From Chelativorans alearensis (GTDB lineage Bacteria > Pseudomonadota > Alphaproteobacteria > Rhizobiales > Rhizobiaceae), in assembly GCF_010993735.1 (NCBI RefSeq), contig NZ_WQNI01000022.1, positions 1 through 64,000 on the forward strand: a DNA stretch of 64,000 bases, written 5' to 3'. The notes beneath the pieces are model-generated. The model was not told where the DNA came from. It ran no database searches and saw only the letters and a list, made by a program, of their open reading frames with translations. Shown piece after piece: positions 1 to 9,528 of this stretch. Numbering within the stretch: position 1 is the first letter of the stretch; each line of letters begins with the position of its first letter. The position numbers were made by a program, and so were the translations under genes.

Positions 1-369
1 CGCGGCCGGCTGCACGGAAGGCGCAACCGCCTCCCGGCGCGGCGGCCGCGGCAGCGCGGCGGGCTCGGCTTCGCGGGCGCCGATCCGCGGCTCGACCACA
101 AGGTCGCTCGGGCCGCCGATCAGAATCAGGTGCTCTACGTCGTCGCGGCGCACCAGCACCAGCCGCCGCTGGCTGTCGACCGCCGTCGCATCGACCACGG
201 CAAGGCGCGGCAGCCTGTTGCGCCCGCCGGCGACGAAGGTGCCGGAGGCGCGGCTGCGCGCCATGCGCACGACGATGAGGACGACCGCGAGCAGGATGAG
301 TGCGGCAAGGGTCCACAATATCGCCGTGGCATAGTTTTCCCCCGCCAGACCTGCCAGCCATTCGCCCAT
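1..369 (-). CDS. FliO-like membrane protein, C-terminus cut by window edge
   Basis: Reading starts at the ATG at 367-369 on the minus strand and runs off the left edge, so only the first 123 codons are visible. The protein opens with MGEWLAG, then one hydrophobic segment (about residues 16-35, ending in LIVVRMARS). A short cytoplasmic domain follows, with the motif RRLVLVRRDDVEHLILIGG typical of the FliO/MopB family, where FliO helps assemble the flagellar export gate. After about residue 95 the sequence turns Pro/Ala/Arg rich. It is divergent from cckA with about 200 bases between. The FliO assignment rests on this motif and the single membrane segment; a role outside flagella is possible because no flagellar gene is in view. 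Confidence 0.6.
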   Translation of the reverse strand, partial: MGEWLAGLAGENYATAILWTLAALILLAVVLIVVRMARSRASGTFVAGGRNRLPRLAVVDATAVDSQRRLVLVRRDDVEHLILIGGPSDLVVEPRIGAREAEPAALPRPPRREAVAPSVQPAA

Positions 370-568
370 GATCGCACTCCATGCCAAGTTTCCGTCAGGG
401 AAGCCAAACTAGGCGTCGAGATGCAGCCCGGCAAGGTTGAATCGGCCACCCGCCGGGATCGTCGAGACCCTGCCCGTTACCGTTGCCGACCTTGCGCATG
501 CCTCTGGCCCTGATATATGGCGGGGGACCATGGGGCCGCTTGCAGTCGGCGCGACGGGCAGGAAACGG

Positions 569-3163
569 ATGGCCAAAATCAGTGGCGGCGAAATAGACAC
601 GGCACCCATCATCGACCAGGGCGCGCGCCCCGGCGTGATTACGCGGCTCATCATCTTCATCCTCGTTTTGACCGGATCGGCGCTGGTCTTCGCGCTTTTC
701 CAGGAAAGGCTCGGCGAGGGTTTTCTCCTTGGCGTCCTCGGTGTCATGGCCATGATCGGGGTGGGCTATCTGTTCGCCAGCGCAATCGGCTTTATCCAGA
801 TAGCCCCGCGTTCCACCGGGGATGAGCTGTCCCGCTCCTTCATCGATTCCATGGCCGAGGGCCTGCTGGTCACCAACACCAGGGGCAACATCCTCTATGC
901 CAACCGCGCCTATGCCGCGCTCACCGGCGCCACTTCGGCCACCGATGTGAAGACCGTCGAGGCGCTTTTGTCCGACAATCCGGAAGCCGCGCCCGTGATC
1001 GAGCGGCTGGCGGCAGGCTTGCGCGACGGGTTGCCGGGCGACGGCGAATTTCGTCTTTCCCGGCCGATCCGCCCCGGCGGCGAACCCGGCGCCCGCTGGT
1101 ACCGCGCCTGGGCGCGCGTCTTCAAGGTGCCTGGCCACCGCAAACCGCTATCTGCCTGGCTTCTTACCGACATTTCCGACGAGCGCGCCGAGCAGGAGCG
1201 CTTCTTCCTCGACCTGCAGAAGGCGATCGACCATCTAGACCATGCGCCGGCTGGCTTCTTTGCCGCGGACGCCGACGGCCGCCTCACCTACCTCAATGCC
1301 ACACTGGCCGAATGGTTGGGCATCGACCTGGCCAATTTCGTGCCCGGTGCCTTGAGCCTGCCCGACATCGTCGCCGGCGACGGCATGGCGCTCATCCAGG
1401 CCGTCAAGGCTGAGCACGGCACGACACGCAACGCCGTCATCGATCTCGATCTCGCCACCGTGCGCGGCGAGGCGCTGCCCGTGCGCTTCATGCACCGGGT
1501 GACGGCCACCCGCGAGGGGTTGCCCGGTCCCACCCGCACCATTGTGCTCAACCGCACGCTCGGCGAGGACGCCTCGGCCGATCTGCGCGCCTCCGAGGTG
1601 CGCTTCACCCGCTTCTTCAATTCCACCCCCATGGCGATCGCCAGCGTCGACCATGACGGCCGCATCCTGCGCACCAACGCGCCCTTCCTGTCGCTATTCT
1701 CCAGCGCCGTCGACCGCGACGCCGTCGACCGGCGCATCCGCCTCGATACCGTCATGCACGACCGCGACCGCGAGGCGTTCGCCATGGCGCTGGAAAAGGC
1801 CAAGCAGCGCCAGGCCGACATCGCCCCCATCGACACGGTGCTGCCCGGCGACGAGGAGCGCCACATGCGCTTCTACGTCAACGCCGTGGCCGACCCGGGC
1901 GGTGGAGAGGGGGCGGAGGAGGCGGCCATCGTCTACGCCGTGGAGACCACCGAGCAGAAGGCGCTCGAGGCGCAGATGGCGCAAAGCCAGAAGATGCAGG
2001 CCGTCGGCCAGCTCGCCGGCGGCATCGCGCACGACTTCAACAACGTGCTCACCGCCATCATCATGGCGTCCGACCTGCTTTTGACGAACCACCGCCCGTC
2101 CGACCCGTCCTTTCCGGACATCATGAACATCAAGCAGAACGCCAACCGCGCCGCCTCGCTTGTGCGCCAGTTGCTCGCGTTCTCGCGCCGCCAGACCCTG
2201 CGTCCCGAGGTCCTGAACCTCACCGACGTGCTGGCGGACCTGCGCATGCTGCTCTCACGCCTTGTCGGCAACGACATCAAGCTCGACATCGAGCACGGCC
2301 GCGACCTGTGGCCGGTGAAGGCCGATATCGGCCAGTTCGAGCAGGTGGTGGTGAACCTTGCCGTCAACGCCCGCGACGCCATGCCCGACGGCGGCACGCT
2401 CACCGTGCGCACGCGCAACGTCCCCGCCGAGGAGTGCTCCGGCTTTGCTTATCGCGCGCTGGCGCCGGCCGACTATGTGGTGGTCGAGGTGGAGGACACC
2501 GGCACCGGTATTCCGCCGGAAGCGCAGAAGAAGATATTCGAGCCTTTCTTCACCACCAAGGAGGTGGGGAAGGGCACGGGGCTGGGCCTGTCGATGGTCT
2601 ACGGCATCGTCAAGCAGACGGGCGGCTTCATCTTCTGCGATTCGGAAGTCGGCAGGGGAACGACGTTCCACATCTTCCTGCCACGGCATGTACCGGGTGC
2701 AGCCGAGGTTGAGGCCGCGCGGTCTGCGTTGGCCAACGGCGTGGCCGAGGCGGCCCATAGAGCCAAGCAGGAGACCCGCGACCTTTCCGGCTCCGCGCGC
2801 GTGCTCCTGGTGGAGGACGAGGATGCCGTGCGCATGGGCAGCGTGCGCGCGCTCTCCTCACGCGGCTATGAGGTGCACGAGGCAAGCTCGGGCACGGAGG
2901 CCCTGGAGATCTTCAACGAACTCGACGGCAAGATCGATATCGTCGTCTCCGACGTCGTCATGCCGGAGATGGACGGACCGACGCTTCTGGGCGAATTGCG
3001 CAAGGTCCAGCCCGACATCAAGTTCATCTTCGTCTCCGGCTATGCCGAAGACGCCTTCGCCAAGAACCTGCCTTCCGACGCCATCTTTGGCTTCCTGCCA
3101 AAACCGTTTTCGCTCAAGCAGTTGGCGACGGTTGTGAAGGAGATGCTGGAGGGGGAGGGGTAA
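569..3163 (+). CDS. cckA: CckA hybrid histidine kinase (cell-cycle phosphorelay)
   Basis: 864-residue hybrid sensor kinase. Two membrane segments (about residues 21-43 and 50-75) are followed by PAS-like regions, a HisKA domain with the phospho-acceptor in GGIAHDFNN (His488), an HATPase domain with DTGTGIPPE and [14 protein letters not shown], and a C-terminal receiver with acceptor Asp795 in [12 protein letters not shown]. In the family CckA passes phosphate through ChpT to the master regulator CtrA and to CpdR. I chose ATG 569, which follows GGAAACGG and gives [10 protein letters not shown]. The reading frame stays open upstream to 437, but that part lies beyond the usual N-terminus. Architecture and length match rhizobial CckA. 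Confidence 0.93.
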   Translation: MAKISGGEIDTAPIIDQGARPGVITRLIIFILVLTGSALVFALFQERLGEGFLLGVLGVMAMIGVGYLFASAIGFIQIAPRSTGDELSRSFIDSMAEGLLVTNTRGNILYANRAYAALTGATSATDVKTVEALLSDNPEAAPVIERLAAGLRDGLPGDGEFRLSRPIRPGGEPGARWYRAWARVFKVPGHRKPLSAWLLTDISDERAEQERFFLDLQKAIDHLDHAPAGFFAADADGRLTYLNATLAEWLGIDLANFVPGALSLPDIVAGDGMALIQAVKAEHGTTRNAVIDLDLATVRGEALPVRFMHRVTATREGLPGPTRTIVLNRTLGEDASADLRASEVRFTRFFNSTPMAIASVDHDGRILRTNAPFLSLFSSAVDRDAVDRRIRLDTVMHDRDREAFAMALEKAKQRQADIAPIDTVLPGDEERHMRFYVNAVADPGGGEGAEEAAIVYAVETTEQKALEAQMAQSQKMQAVGQLAGGIAHDFNNVLTAIIMASDLLLTNHRPSDPSFPDIMNIKQNANRAASLVRQLLAFSRRQTLRPEVLNLTDVLADLRMLLSRLVGNDIKLDIEHGRDLWPVKADIGQFEQVVVNLAVNARDAMPDGGTLTVRTRNVPAEECSGFAYRALAPADYVVVEVEDTGTGIPPEAQKKIFEPFFTTKEVGKGTGLGLSMVYGIVKQTGGFIFCDSEVGRGTTFHIFLPRHVPGAAEVEAARSALANGVAEAAHRAKQETRDLSGSARVLLVEDEDAVRMGSVRALSSRGYEVHEASSGTEALEIFNELDGKIDIVVSDVVMPEMDGPTLLGELRKVQPDIKFIFVSGYAEDAFAKNLPSDAIFGFLPKPFSLKQLATVVKEMLEGEG

Positions 3164-3217
3164 GACGCGCGGAACTCGCCTGGCCGCACGCCAGCTCCAC
3201 GCCCCAGGCAACCCGCT

Positions 3218-4531
3218 TCAAACCGTCACCGGCCGCCGCACGCGTTCTTCGCTGCCGAATATCTCCAGATACCGCTTTATCGCCTGCGGATCGCCGGTCG
3301 CTTTCTCCGGATTGTCCGAAAGCTTTACGGCTGGCCTTCCGTTCGCCTCGCTCACCTTGCAAACCATGGAAATGGCCTTGAGGCTGTCGATCTCCTTCGG
3401 CGCGCAGTCCTCGAAGTCGTTGGTAAGGTTGGTGCCCCAGCCGAACGCCATGCGCACGCGGCCCTTGAAATGGCGGTGCGTCCGCTCGATGGTGTCGACG
3501 TCCAGCCCATCGGAAAAGATCAGGAGCTTCTCGCGCGGGTCCTGGCCGCGCTCCTTCCACCACGAGATGATGCGTTCGCCGCCCTCGATGGGCGGCGCGC
3601 TGTCTGGGCGAAAGCCGGTCCAGCCGGCCACCCAGTCGGGTGCCGCGCGCAGGAAGGCTTCGGTGCCAAAGGTGTCCGGCAGAACGATCAGGAGGTTGCC
3701 GCCGTAATAGCTCTGCCAGTCCTCGAGCACCCGGTAGGGCGCAGCCTTCAGGTCTTCTTCCGTATCGGTCAGCGCCGCCAGCACCATGGGCAATTCGTGC
3801 GCGTTGGTGCCCAGCGCCTCAAGGTCCGTATCCATTGCCAGAAGCACGTTGGAGGTGCCGGTAAATGCCTCGCCGATGCCCTCCTTCAACGCTTCCACGC
3901 ACCAGCGCTGCCACAGGAAGGAGTGGCGCCGCCTGGTGCCGAAATCGGAGATGCGGATATCGGGATACCGCTTCAGCCGCTCCACTTTCGACCATACCTT
4001 GGCCTTGGCGCGGGCATAGAGCACGTCGAGCGCGAAGGGGCCGAGCGAGCGCATGGCGGCGCGCGAGCGCAATTCGTTGATGATGGCGAGCGCCGGGATC
4101 TCCCACATGGTGGTTTCCACCCAGCGCCCGTGGAAGTGCAGCTCGAACTGGCCGTTGTGGCGCCGAAGCTCGTATTCGGGGAGGCGGAAATCGGCGAGCC
4201 AGGCGAGGAAATCGGGCTGGAAGATCTGCTTGCGGCCATAGAAAGTGTTGCCGGCGAGCCAGATCATCTCCTTTTTCGTGAAGCGGATGGTGCGCGCATG
4301 GTCGAGCTGCTCGCGCAATTCCCCCTCGTCGATCTCGGCCGCAAGCTGCACCCGCTTGTTGCGGTTCATCAACGAGAAGGTGGCGTTCACGTCCGGGTAG
4401 AGGCCGCGGATCATCTGCAGCATCAAGAGCTTGTAGAAATCCGTGTCCAAAAGGCTGCGGCAGATCGGGTCGAGCTTCCAGGTGTGGTTGTAGACCCGGC
4501 GCGCGAGGTCGGTCTTCGTCATGCTAGCCAT
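3218..4531 (-). CDS. pncB: Nicotinate phosphoribosyltransferase
   Basis: 437-residue PncB-type enzyme. It joins nicotinate and PRPP to give nicotinate mononucleotide, with ATP hydrolysis, in the NAD salvage (Preiss-Handler) pathway. Visible family signatures are [15 protein letters not shown] near the N-terminus, [11 protein letters not shown] around the predicted phospho-histidine loop, [10 protein letters not shown] and [12 protein letters not shown]-like phosphate-binding stretches. ATG 4531 (MASMTKTD) is preceded by a purine-rich GGTGGCG. A second ATG nine bases downstream is also possible. It converges on cckA with a 54-base gap. Length is normal for the bacterial PncB family. Confidence 0.95.
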   Translation of the reverse strand: MASMTKTDLARRVYNHTWKLDPICRSLLDTDFYKLLMLQMIRGLYPDVNATFSLMNRNKRVQLAAEIDEGELREQLDHARTIRFTKKEMIWLAGNTFYGRKQIFQPDFLAWLADFRLPEYELRRHNGQFELHFHGRWVETTMWEIPALAIINELRSRAAMRSLGPFALDVLYARAKAKVWSKVERLKRYPDIRISDFGTRRRHSFLWQRWCVEALKEGIGEAFTGTSNVLLAMDTDLEALGTNAHELPMVLAALTDTEEDLKAAPYRVLEDWQSYYGGNLLIVLPDTFGTEAFLRAAPDWVAGWTGFRPDSAPPIEGGERIISWWKERGQDPREKLLIFSDGLDVDTIERTHRHFKGRVRMAFGWGTNLTNDFEDCAPKEIDSLKAISMVCKVSEANGRPAVKLSDNPEKATGDPQAIKRYLEIFGSEERVRRPVTV

Positions 4532-4761
4532 TATATCGCCACCGTCCGCTCCGCGTGATCTGCCCGGAACCCACACCGCCGGGGCGAAAATGTCAATGAC
4601 ACGCGGCGGCAGGGAATGCTTTTGTGCCGCAATGGAACGATCAAGAAGGTACAGGCGTTATGTCGCCACGAGTCCAGGAATCATGTTAGGCTTTACTAAT
4701 AAAAGATTAACCATGCCGGAGGAGACTGATCCTGGGAGGAACAACCTCTTGAGGAATGGCC

Positions 4762-5103
4762 ATGAACGGCTCACTCTCGCCCCTCCTGTCCCGCGGCTTT
4801 GCCGCAACGCTGCTGCTGCCCCTAACGCTTCCCGCCGTATCCGGTTCTAGCTTCGCGCACCAAGCCAAGTCCGGCTGGGCATATCCCTACGCCTGTTGCT
4901 CCAACCAGGACTGCCGCGAGATACCGGCCAAACTGGTGTCGGAACGGCCTGAGGGCTATGTCATCAACCCGACCGGCGAGGTGGTTGCCTATACCGACCG
5001 GCGCATAAAGCAATCGCCCGACGGGGTCTATCACTGGTGCTCCGTCGCCGGTGAGGACACCTCGCGCACCATCTGCCTTTTCGTGCCGCCGAAGCTTTTC
5101 TAG
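4762..5103 (+). CDS. Small secreted protein of unknown function
   Basis: 113 residues with a signal peptide (about residues 1-33, hydrophobic core ATLLLPLTLPAV, then SGSSFAH). The mature part has four cysteines in the pattern CC...C...C (YACCSNQDCREI and YHWCSVAG...TICLF), suggesting one or two disulfides in the periplasm. The closing motif WCSVAG(x)8ICLFVPP recurs in small alphaproteobacterial proteins, as far as I recall, without a known role. The ATG at 4762 is favoured over 4756 because GAGG at 4751-4754 sits seven bases before it. The stop codon touches a dispersed palindromic repeat. Confidence 0.75.
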   Translation: MNGSLSPLLSRGFAATLLLPLTLPAVSGSSFAHQAKSGWAYPYACCSNQDCREIPAKLVSERPEGYVINPTGEVVAYTDRRIKQSPDGVYHWCSVAGEDTSRTICLFVPPKLF

Positions 5104-5149
5104 AGCAATTCCAGGAAAAGTGAGCACCGGTTTTCCGTCTGGAATTGTG
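5104..5149 (+). repeat. RIME-like palindromic intergenic repeat, copy 1
   Basis: Inverted repeat with outer arms CAATTCCAG (5106-5114) and CTGGAATTG (5139-5147) and inner GGAAAA/TTTTCC arms around a CACCGG centre. The same unit occurs twice at 63.2 kb in the opposite orientation. It resembles the dispersed rhizobial palindromes known as RIMEs. It starts directly at the stop of the preceding gene. Confidence 0.75.
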
Positions 5150-5230
5150 TAAAATCAAAAGGTTAGTTCATTTCACCGTTTCTATAAAACGGCGAAACGA
5201 TCCAGAGCGGGCGGTACGGCGCACCGCACG

Positions 5231-5467
5231 TCAGGCGTCATCCTGCGGCAGGCCTGCCGCGCCATTGCTTATGACGCCGAAATCCTGCGATTTCGTGCCC
5301 GCCGCCACTTTGAGGAATCCTCCCGACAGCAAGCCCCGCCGCAACAACTCCCGCACCGCCGCGGCTCTGCTTGGCATGCGCTTTTCGAATCTGAAATCTT
5401 CCAGCGCCTGTAGCTCTTCAAGGCTCAGCATGATTTGCAGGCGTTCCGGTCGCTCGAGTGCAGACAA
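5231..5467 (-). CDS. Ribbon-helix-helix (CopG/Arc-like) small protein
   Basis: 78 residues. The N-terminal half (PERLQIMLSLEELQALEDFRFEKR then AAAVRELLRRGL) has the beta strand plus two-helix pattern of ribbon-helix-helix DNA-binding proteins. The C-terminal tail is Gly/Ala rich and without recognised domain. Such proteins often act as antitoxins or autorepressors, but no toxin partner is adjacent. An AT-rich block of about 240 bases separates it from the divergent gene at 5710, so the two may share a control region. DNA binding is inferred from the fold only. Confidence 0.7.
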   Translation of the reverse strand: MSALERPERLQIMLSLEELQALEDFRFEKRMPSRAAAVRELLRRGLLSGGFLKVAAGTKSQDFGVISNGAAGLPQDDA

Positions 5468-5639
5468 GGCTCACCTCCATCAGAAATGGTCGTTGTCGCT
5501 GATAAGGGAGCGAAGTATGCGGGGACACCGATCAGTTAGTCAAGAACGCGTAATGAGTAATTGGCGTCGTGACAGCCTCATGCTTGATCGAAGCATTGGA
5601 CTTAATCTACTAACTTATTGAAAATAAAATACAAAATAA

Positions 5640-5668
5640 TTGCGCAAAATGCCATATAGTCCTATTCT
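5640..5668 (+). promoter_or_regulatory. Candidate sigma-70 promoter
   Basis: TTGCGC at 5640-5645 and TATTCT at 5663-5668 with a 17-base spacer, inside the AT-rich block (about 5590-5680) and 42 bases before the ATG at 5710. Assigned by eye only. Confidence 0.4.
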
Positions 5669-5709
5669 GTCCGATGCTCATCACAGATGCGGCGGGCAGC
5701 GGGAAGATC

Positions 5710-6000
5710 ATGGCCAGGCGGTTTTCGGACGAGCTACTGTTGGAACTTCACTCGGCGGTGAAACGTGCATTACGTCGCGAAGGCACGGTCAACGTACCGG
5801 CCGTTGCCTCGGAGATAAGGGACCGCCATGCGGTTGAGGATATCAGCCTGGCAGAAATCGAAGCGCAGGTGATGGCGACGGCGCTGGCGATGGGCGCCGC
5901 AATCTTCTTTCAAGCCCCTGTGGGCACAACAAGAAAGAGGCGTGCCAAGCCCGGGCGGGCACGACCGCTCAAATCCGCCCCCCCGAAAAACCAAGCTTAA
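5710..6000 (+). CDS. Small basic protein of unknown function
   Basis: 96 residues starting [13 protein letters not shown]. The first two thirds look helical ([12 protein letters not shown], then [22 protein letters not shown]). The last 25 residues are strongly basic ([17 protein letters not shown]), suggesting nucleic-acid contact. I do not recognise a family. The upstream ATG at 5674 is in frame but has no clear ribosome site. It is divergent from the ribbon-helix-helix gene and its stop overlaps the stop of the convergent pccB by three bases. Whether it works with the neighbouring small regulator is unknown. Confidence 0.55.
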   Translation: MARRFSDELLLELHSAVKRALRREGTVNVPAVASEIRDRHAVEDISLAEIEAQVMATALAMGAAIFFQAPVGTTRKRRAKPGRARPLKSAPPKNQA

Positions 6001-7529
6001 AGCGGGATGTTGTCGTGCTTCTTCCAGGGATTGCTCAAATCCTTATCGCGCAGCATGCGTAGCGCGCGCGCCACGCGGCGGCGCGTCGAATGGGGCATGA
6101 TCACCTCGTCCACATAGCCGCGCTCGGCGGCCACGAAGGGCGAGAGAAACCGGTCCTCGTACATCTTCGTATGCGCGGCGATCTTCTCGGCATCGTCGAT
6201 GTCCTTGCGGAAAATGATCTCGACCGCGCCCTTGGCCCCCATCACGGCGATCTGCGCTGTCGGCCAGGCATAATTGATGTCGCCGCGCAGATGCTTCGAA
6301 GCCATCACGTCATAGGCCCCGCCGAATGCCTTGCGCGTGATCACCGTCACCTTCGGCACCGTCGCCTCGCCATAGGCGAACAGGAGCTTCGCCCCGTGCT
6401 TGATGAGCCCGCCATATTCCTGGCCGGTGCCCGGCAGGAAGCCCGGAACGTCGACGAAGGTGACCAGCGGAATGCTGAAACAATCGCAGAAGCGCACAAA
6501 GCGCGCCGCCTTGCGTGAAGCATCGGCATCGAGCACGCCTGCAAGCACCGTGGGCTGGTTGGCGACAAAGCCGACGGTACGCCCTTCCACGCGCCCGAAC
6601 CCGGTGACGATGTTTTTCGCAAACCCCTCCTGGATCTCGAAAAAATCGCCTTCGTCCGCCGTCTTCAGGATCAGCTCCCGGATATCGTAGGGCTTGTTGG
6701 CATTAGCCGGCACGAGCCGGTCCAGCGAATAGTCGGGCTCCTCGACATCGTCGTGAAAGTCGATCTCGGGGATTTCGCTCGTGTTGGAGGCGGGCAGGAA
6801 ATCGACCAGCCTGCGCATCTGCAAGAGCGCTTCGATGTCGTTGTCGTAGGCGCCGTCGGCGATGGAGGACTTGGTGGTGTGGATATGCGCCCCGCCTAGC
6901 TCTTCCGCCGTCACCGTTTCGTTGGTGACAGTCTTCACCACATCCGGTCCCGTCACGAACATATAGGAGGTGCCGCGCACCATGAAAATGAAGTCCGTCA
7001 TGGCCGGCGAATAGACGTCGCCGCCCGCGCACGGCCCCATGATGACGGAAATTTGTGGAATGACGCCGGAGGCCAAAACATTGCGTTGGAATATCTCGGC
7101 ATAACCGCCGAGAGCCGCGACGCCCTCCTGGATGCGCGCACCTCCGGCATCGTAGAAGCCGACGATCGGCGCCCGGTTCTTCAGCGCCATATCCTGGATC
7201 TTCATCACCTTTTCGGCATGCGCCTGCGACAGCGAACCGCCGAAGACGGTGAAATCCTTGGCGAAGACGAAGACGGTCCGGCCGTTCACGGTGCCCCAGC
7301 CGGTAACCACCCCGTCGCTGTAGAACTTCGTCTTCTCCATTCCGAAGTCGGTGGAGCGATGCTCGACGAACATGTCGAACTCCTCGAAGGAGTCCTCATC
7401 GAGAAAGACTTCCAGTCGCTCGCGAGCCGTCAGCTTGCCCTTCGCATGCTGGTGGTCGACACGCTTCTTGCCGCCGCCGGCGCGAGCGGCCTCGCGCCGC
7501 CGCTCAAGCTCCTTGAGAACCTCTTTCAT
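5997..7529 (-). CDS. pccB: Propionyl-CoA carboxylase beta (carboxyltransferase) subunit
   Basis: 510-residue biotin-dependent carboxyltransferase subunit. It moves the carboxyl group from carboxybiotin to propionyl-CoA, giving methylmalonyl-CoA. N- and C-terminal crotonase-like halves are seen: [12 protein letters not shown] with ALGGYAEIF in the first, and [15 protein letters not shown] with [13 protein letters not shown] in the second. ATG 7529 follows a strong GGGAGGAG site; upstream in-frame codons to 7574 lack one. The biotin-carrying alpha subunit (pccA) is not in this window. The similar acetyl-CoA carboxylase genes at 21.6-23.5 kb are separate. Confidence 0.95.
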   Translation of the reverse strand: MKEVLKELERRREAARAGGGKKRVDHQHAKGKLTARERLEVFLDEDSFEEFDMFVEHRSTDFGMEKTKFYSDGVVTGWGTVNGRTVFVFAKDFTVFGGSLSQAHAEKVMKIQDMALKNRAPIVGFYDAGGARIQEGVAALGGYAEIFQRNVLASGVIPQISVIMGPCAGGDVYSPAMTDFIFMVRGTSYMFVTGPDVVKTVTNETVTAEELGGAHIHTTKSSIADGAYDNDIEALLQMRRLVDFLPASNTSEIPEIDFHDDVEEPDYSLDRLVPANANKPYDIRELILKTADEGDFFEIQEGFAKNIVTGFGRVEGRTVGFVANQPTVLAGVLDADASRKAARFVRFCDCFSIPLVTFVDVPGFLPGTGQEYGGLIKHGAKLLFAYGEATVPKVTVITRKAFGGAYDVMASKHLRGDINYAWPTAQIAVMGAKGAVEIIFRKDIDDAEKIAAHTKMYEDRFLSPFVAAERGYVDEVIMPHSTRRRVARALRMLRDKDLSNPWKKHDNIPL

Positions 7530-7622
7530 GCTCCTCCCTCGGAGTAAGGCAGTAAGAGCTGGCGAAACTGCCACCGCCTCGTTGCCTTACTGCCTATTCC
7601 ACTACTGCTTCATTTCACGCAC

Positions 7623-8063
7623 TCACCACGCGCCGGTGTTCTCCATCGACGCCCACGGCTCGGCCTTCGCCTTCGCCTCTCCCTTCTGCAGAAGCTCGAT
7701 GGAGATGCCGTCGGGCGAGCGCACGAATGCCATGCGGCCGTCGCGCGGCGGGCGGTTGATCGTCACTCCGCCGTCCATCAGGCGCTGGCAGGTGTCGTAG
7801 ATATCGTCCACCTCATAGGCGAGGTGGCCGAAATTGCGTCCGCCCTGGTAATTCTCCGGATCCCAGTTGTAGGTGAGTTCCACAAGCGGCGCCTGGGTTC
7901 GCTCGGCCAGATCCATATCGTCGGGAGCGGCCAGGAAGACGAGCGTGTAGCGGCCCTTCTCGTTCTCCGAGCGCCGCTTTTCCACCAGTCCGAGCTTGTT
8001 GCAGTAGAAATCGAGGGATTCGTCGATGTCGCGGACGCGGACCATGGTGTGCAGATAGCGCAT
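7623..8063 (-). CDS. gloA: Lactoylglutathione lyase (glyoxalase I)
   Basis: 146-residue single-domain glyoxalase. It turns the hemithioacetal of methylglyoxal and glutathione into S-lactoylglutathione, a detoxification step. It shows the duplicated beta-alpha-beta3 fold with likely metal ligands in [23 protein letters not shown] and GISIELLQ. The motif [18 protein letters not shown] is characteristic of proteobacterial GloA. The last 20 residues ([14 protein letters not shown]) form a short extension. It lies just upstream of pccB on the same strand with a gap of about 90 bases, so co-transcription is possible. Confidence 0.92.
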   Translation of the reverse strand: MRYLHTMVRVRDIDESLDFYCNKLGLVEKRRSENEKGRYTLVFLAAPDDMDLAERTQAPLVELTYNWDPENYQGGRNFGHLAYEVDDIYDTCQRLMDGGVTINRPPRDGRMAFVRSPDGISIELLQKGEAKAKAEPWASMENTGAW

Positions 8064-8212
8064 TCTTCAATTCCCTTCCTGTCTGACAGGGGCCGAACAT
8101 AGGGCGCGGGCGGCGCGCCGGGCAATGGCCAAATGATGAAGCAGCCGTTTATGGCACGATCACAACGGGCCGCTCTTATACCCGGGTGCTGTTGAAAATC
8201 CCCGCGCAGGTC

Positions 8213-8240
8213 TTGCTAAGGCGTGAACAACCGATGCTAT
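8213..8240 (+). promoter_or_regulatory. Candidate promoter of the cold-shock gene
   Basis: TTGCTA (8213-8218) and TGCTAT (8235-8240) with a 16-base spacer, about 48 bases before ATG 8289. Weak by eye. Confidence 0.3.
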
Positions 8241-8288
8241 CCTCCTCGGACAGAATCAGTCCAGCGGACTTGAGGGAAGGCAAAGCGC

Positions 8289-8885
8289 ATGGAGGATAAT
8301 TCCTCGACGACACGAGGGCTTGCCGGTAAGGAAAGGGCCCGGGGGGCGGGCAATTCTGAAGAAACGTCGGACCTCATCGAGGTGTCCGGCGCAATCAAGT
8401 GGTTCGATGTGGCCAAGGGATTCGGCTTCATCCTGCCCGACGGCCCGAATATAGGCGACGTGCTCCTGCATGTGTCCTGCCTCAGGCGCGACGGTTTCCA
8501 GACCGCGCTCAGCGGCGCGCGGGTCGTCTGTCTGGCCCGCCAGGGGGAAAGGGGCCTCCAGGCCTTCCAGATCCTGTCCATGGACACCTCGACCGCCGTT
8601 CATCCGGCCGAGGACCAAGCCCAGCGCACCCATGTCACGGTGACACCCGAAAGCGGGCTGGAGCGGGCCCTGGTGAAGTGGTTCAACCGCACGAAAGGCT
8701 TCGGCTTCCTCACGCGCGGGGAGGGAACGGAGGACATTTTCATCCATATGGAGACCCTGCGCCGCTATGGCATCACCGAGTTGCGCCCCGGCCAGGTGGT
8801 GCTCGTGCGGTACGGGCGCGGCGAGAAAGGCCTTATGGCCGCCGAAGTTCATCCGGATATGGGCACGTTGCCGGTCGCCCACTAG
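8289..8885 (+). CDS. Tandem cold-shock-domain protein
   Basis: 198 residues with two cold-shock domains. The first (about residues 31-95) has IKWFDVAKGFGFILPD then GDVLLHVSCLRR; the second (about 122-190) has VKWFNRTKGFGFLTRGE then EDIFIHMETLRR. Both keep the aromatic RNP1-like KGFGF core; RNP2 is LLHVS in one and IFIHM in the other. Such proteins bind single-stranded RNA or DNA and are common in alphaproteobacteria. A 30-residue Ser/Thr/Gly-rich N-terminal tail precedes domain 1. The TAG stop is formed at the left boundary of a mobile hairpin element (8885-9000). Confidence 0.9.
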   Translation: MEDNSSTTRGLAGKERARGAGNSEETSDLIEVSGAIKWFDVAKGFGFILPDGPNIGDVLLHVSCLRRDGFQTALSGARVVCLARQGERGLQAFQILSMDTSTAVHPAEDQAQRTHVTVTPESGLERALVKWFNRTKGFGFLTRGEGTEDIFIHMETLRRYGITELRPGQVVLVRYGRGEKGLMAAEVHPDMGTLPVAH

Positions 8886-9000
8886 TGGTCTGCCCCAAAC
8901 AGATGGTACCCATCTGTCTGGAGAAGTCAGCCCACAAGCTATTAATCTGGTGGGGCGACTTGTCCTGACAGATGGTTACCATCTGTCAGGATCGCACCAC
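8885..9000 (+). mobile_element. MITE-like hairpin element, copy A (116 bp)
   Basis: Bounded by TA on both sides (8883-8884 and 9001-9002). The ends are GTGGTCTGCCCC and the inverse of GTGGTGCGATCC, giving a short terminal inverted repeat. Inside are two hairpins sharing a core: 8895-8921 (12-base arms, one mismatch) and 8964-8990, a perfect 27-base palindrome with 13-base arms. A second copy lies at 26448-26562. No coding capacity. The TA flanks fit IS630/mariner-type insertion, which duplicates TA. Without the insert the upstream gene would end CAC TAA, so the coding sequence was not changed. Confidence 0.75.
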
Positions 9001-9030
9001 TAAGCCGGCTGCCCCTGCCCGGAGGTTTCC

Positions 9031-9504
9031 ATGCGTTACATCCTGTCGTTTCTCCTGGTGCTCGCGTTTCACCTCGGTGCCGCGCAGGCACAGGAGCCGA
9101 TGCTGCTTCCCGTCCACCCGGATCCGCTGGTGGCCGAGACGGCGAACGGCGAGAAGCGTTTTGCCGTCGAAGTTGCCGACACCGACGAAAAGCGCGCCCG
9201 CGGCCTGATGTTCCGCCAGTCCATGAGCGACGACCACGGCATGCTCTTCGTCTTCGAGAGAAGCCGCCAGCTTGGCTTCTGGATGCAGAACACGCCCATG
9301 CCGCTCGACCTCCTCTTCATAGGCGAGGACGGCAAGGTGAGGGCGGTCGAAGAGGGCGTGCCGTTCTCGACCGACAGCATCGCGCCACGGGTCGCCGCGC
9401 AGTTTGTGCTTGAACTGAAAGCGGGAACCGCGCAGAAAGCCGGGATTGAGATCGGCGATCGTCTCCGCCACCCGCTCATAGACGCGGTCGCTGGCGACGG
9501 CTGA
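9031..9504 (+). CDS. DUF192 family exported protein
   Basis: 157 residues with a cleavable signal peptide (residues 1-21, ending GAAQAQ). The mature domain shows DUF192 features: RARGLMFRQSM, DDHGMLFVF, FWMQNTPMPLDLLFI and IAPRVAAQFVLEL. The family is a small beta-barrel of unknown biochemical role found in bacteria and archaea. ATG 9031 follows GGAGG with good spacing, immediately after the hairpin element. A 24-base gap to the alpha/beta hydrolase gene suggests co-transcription. Confidence 0.88.
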   Translation: MRYILSFLLVLAFHLGAAQAQEPMLLPVHPDPLVAETANGEKRFAVEVADTDEKRARGLMFRQSMSDDHGMLFVFERSRQLGFWMQNTPMPLDLLFIGEDGKVRAVEEGVPFSTDSIAPRVAAQFVLELKAGTAQKAGIEIGDRLRHPLIDAVAGDG

Positions 9505-9528
9505 GGCGGCAAGGGCTTTGCGGGGCGC

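Noticed and set aside
8885-9000. Hairpin element as a simple rho-independent terminator of the cold-shock gene
   Set aside because: There is no T-run after either stem, and the second copy lies in the same orientation beside a gene on the other strand; it may still influence mRNA ends.
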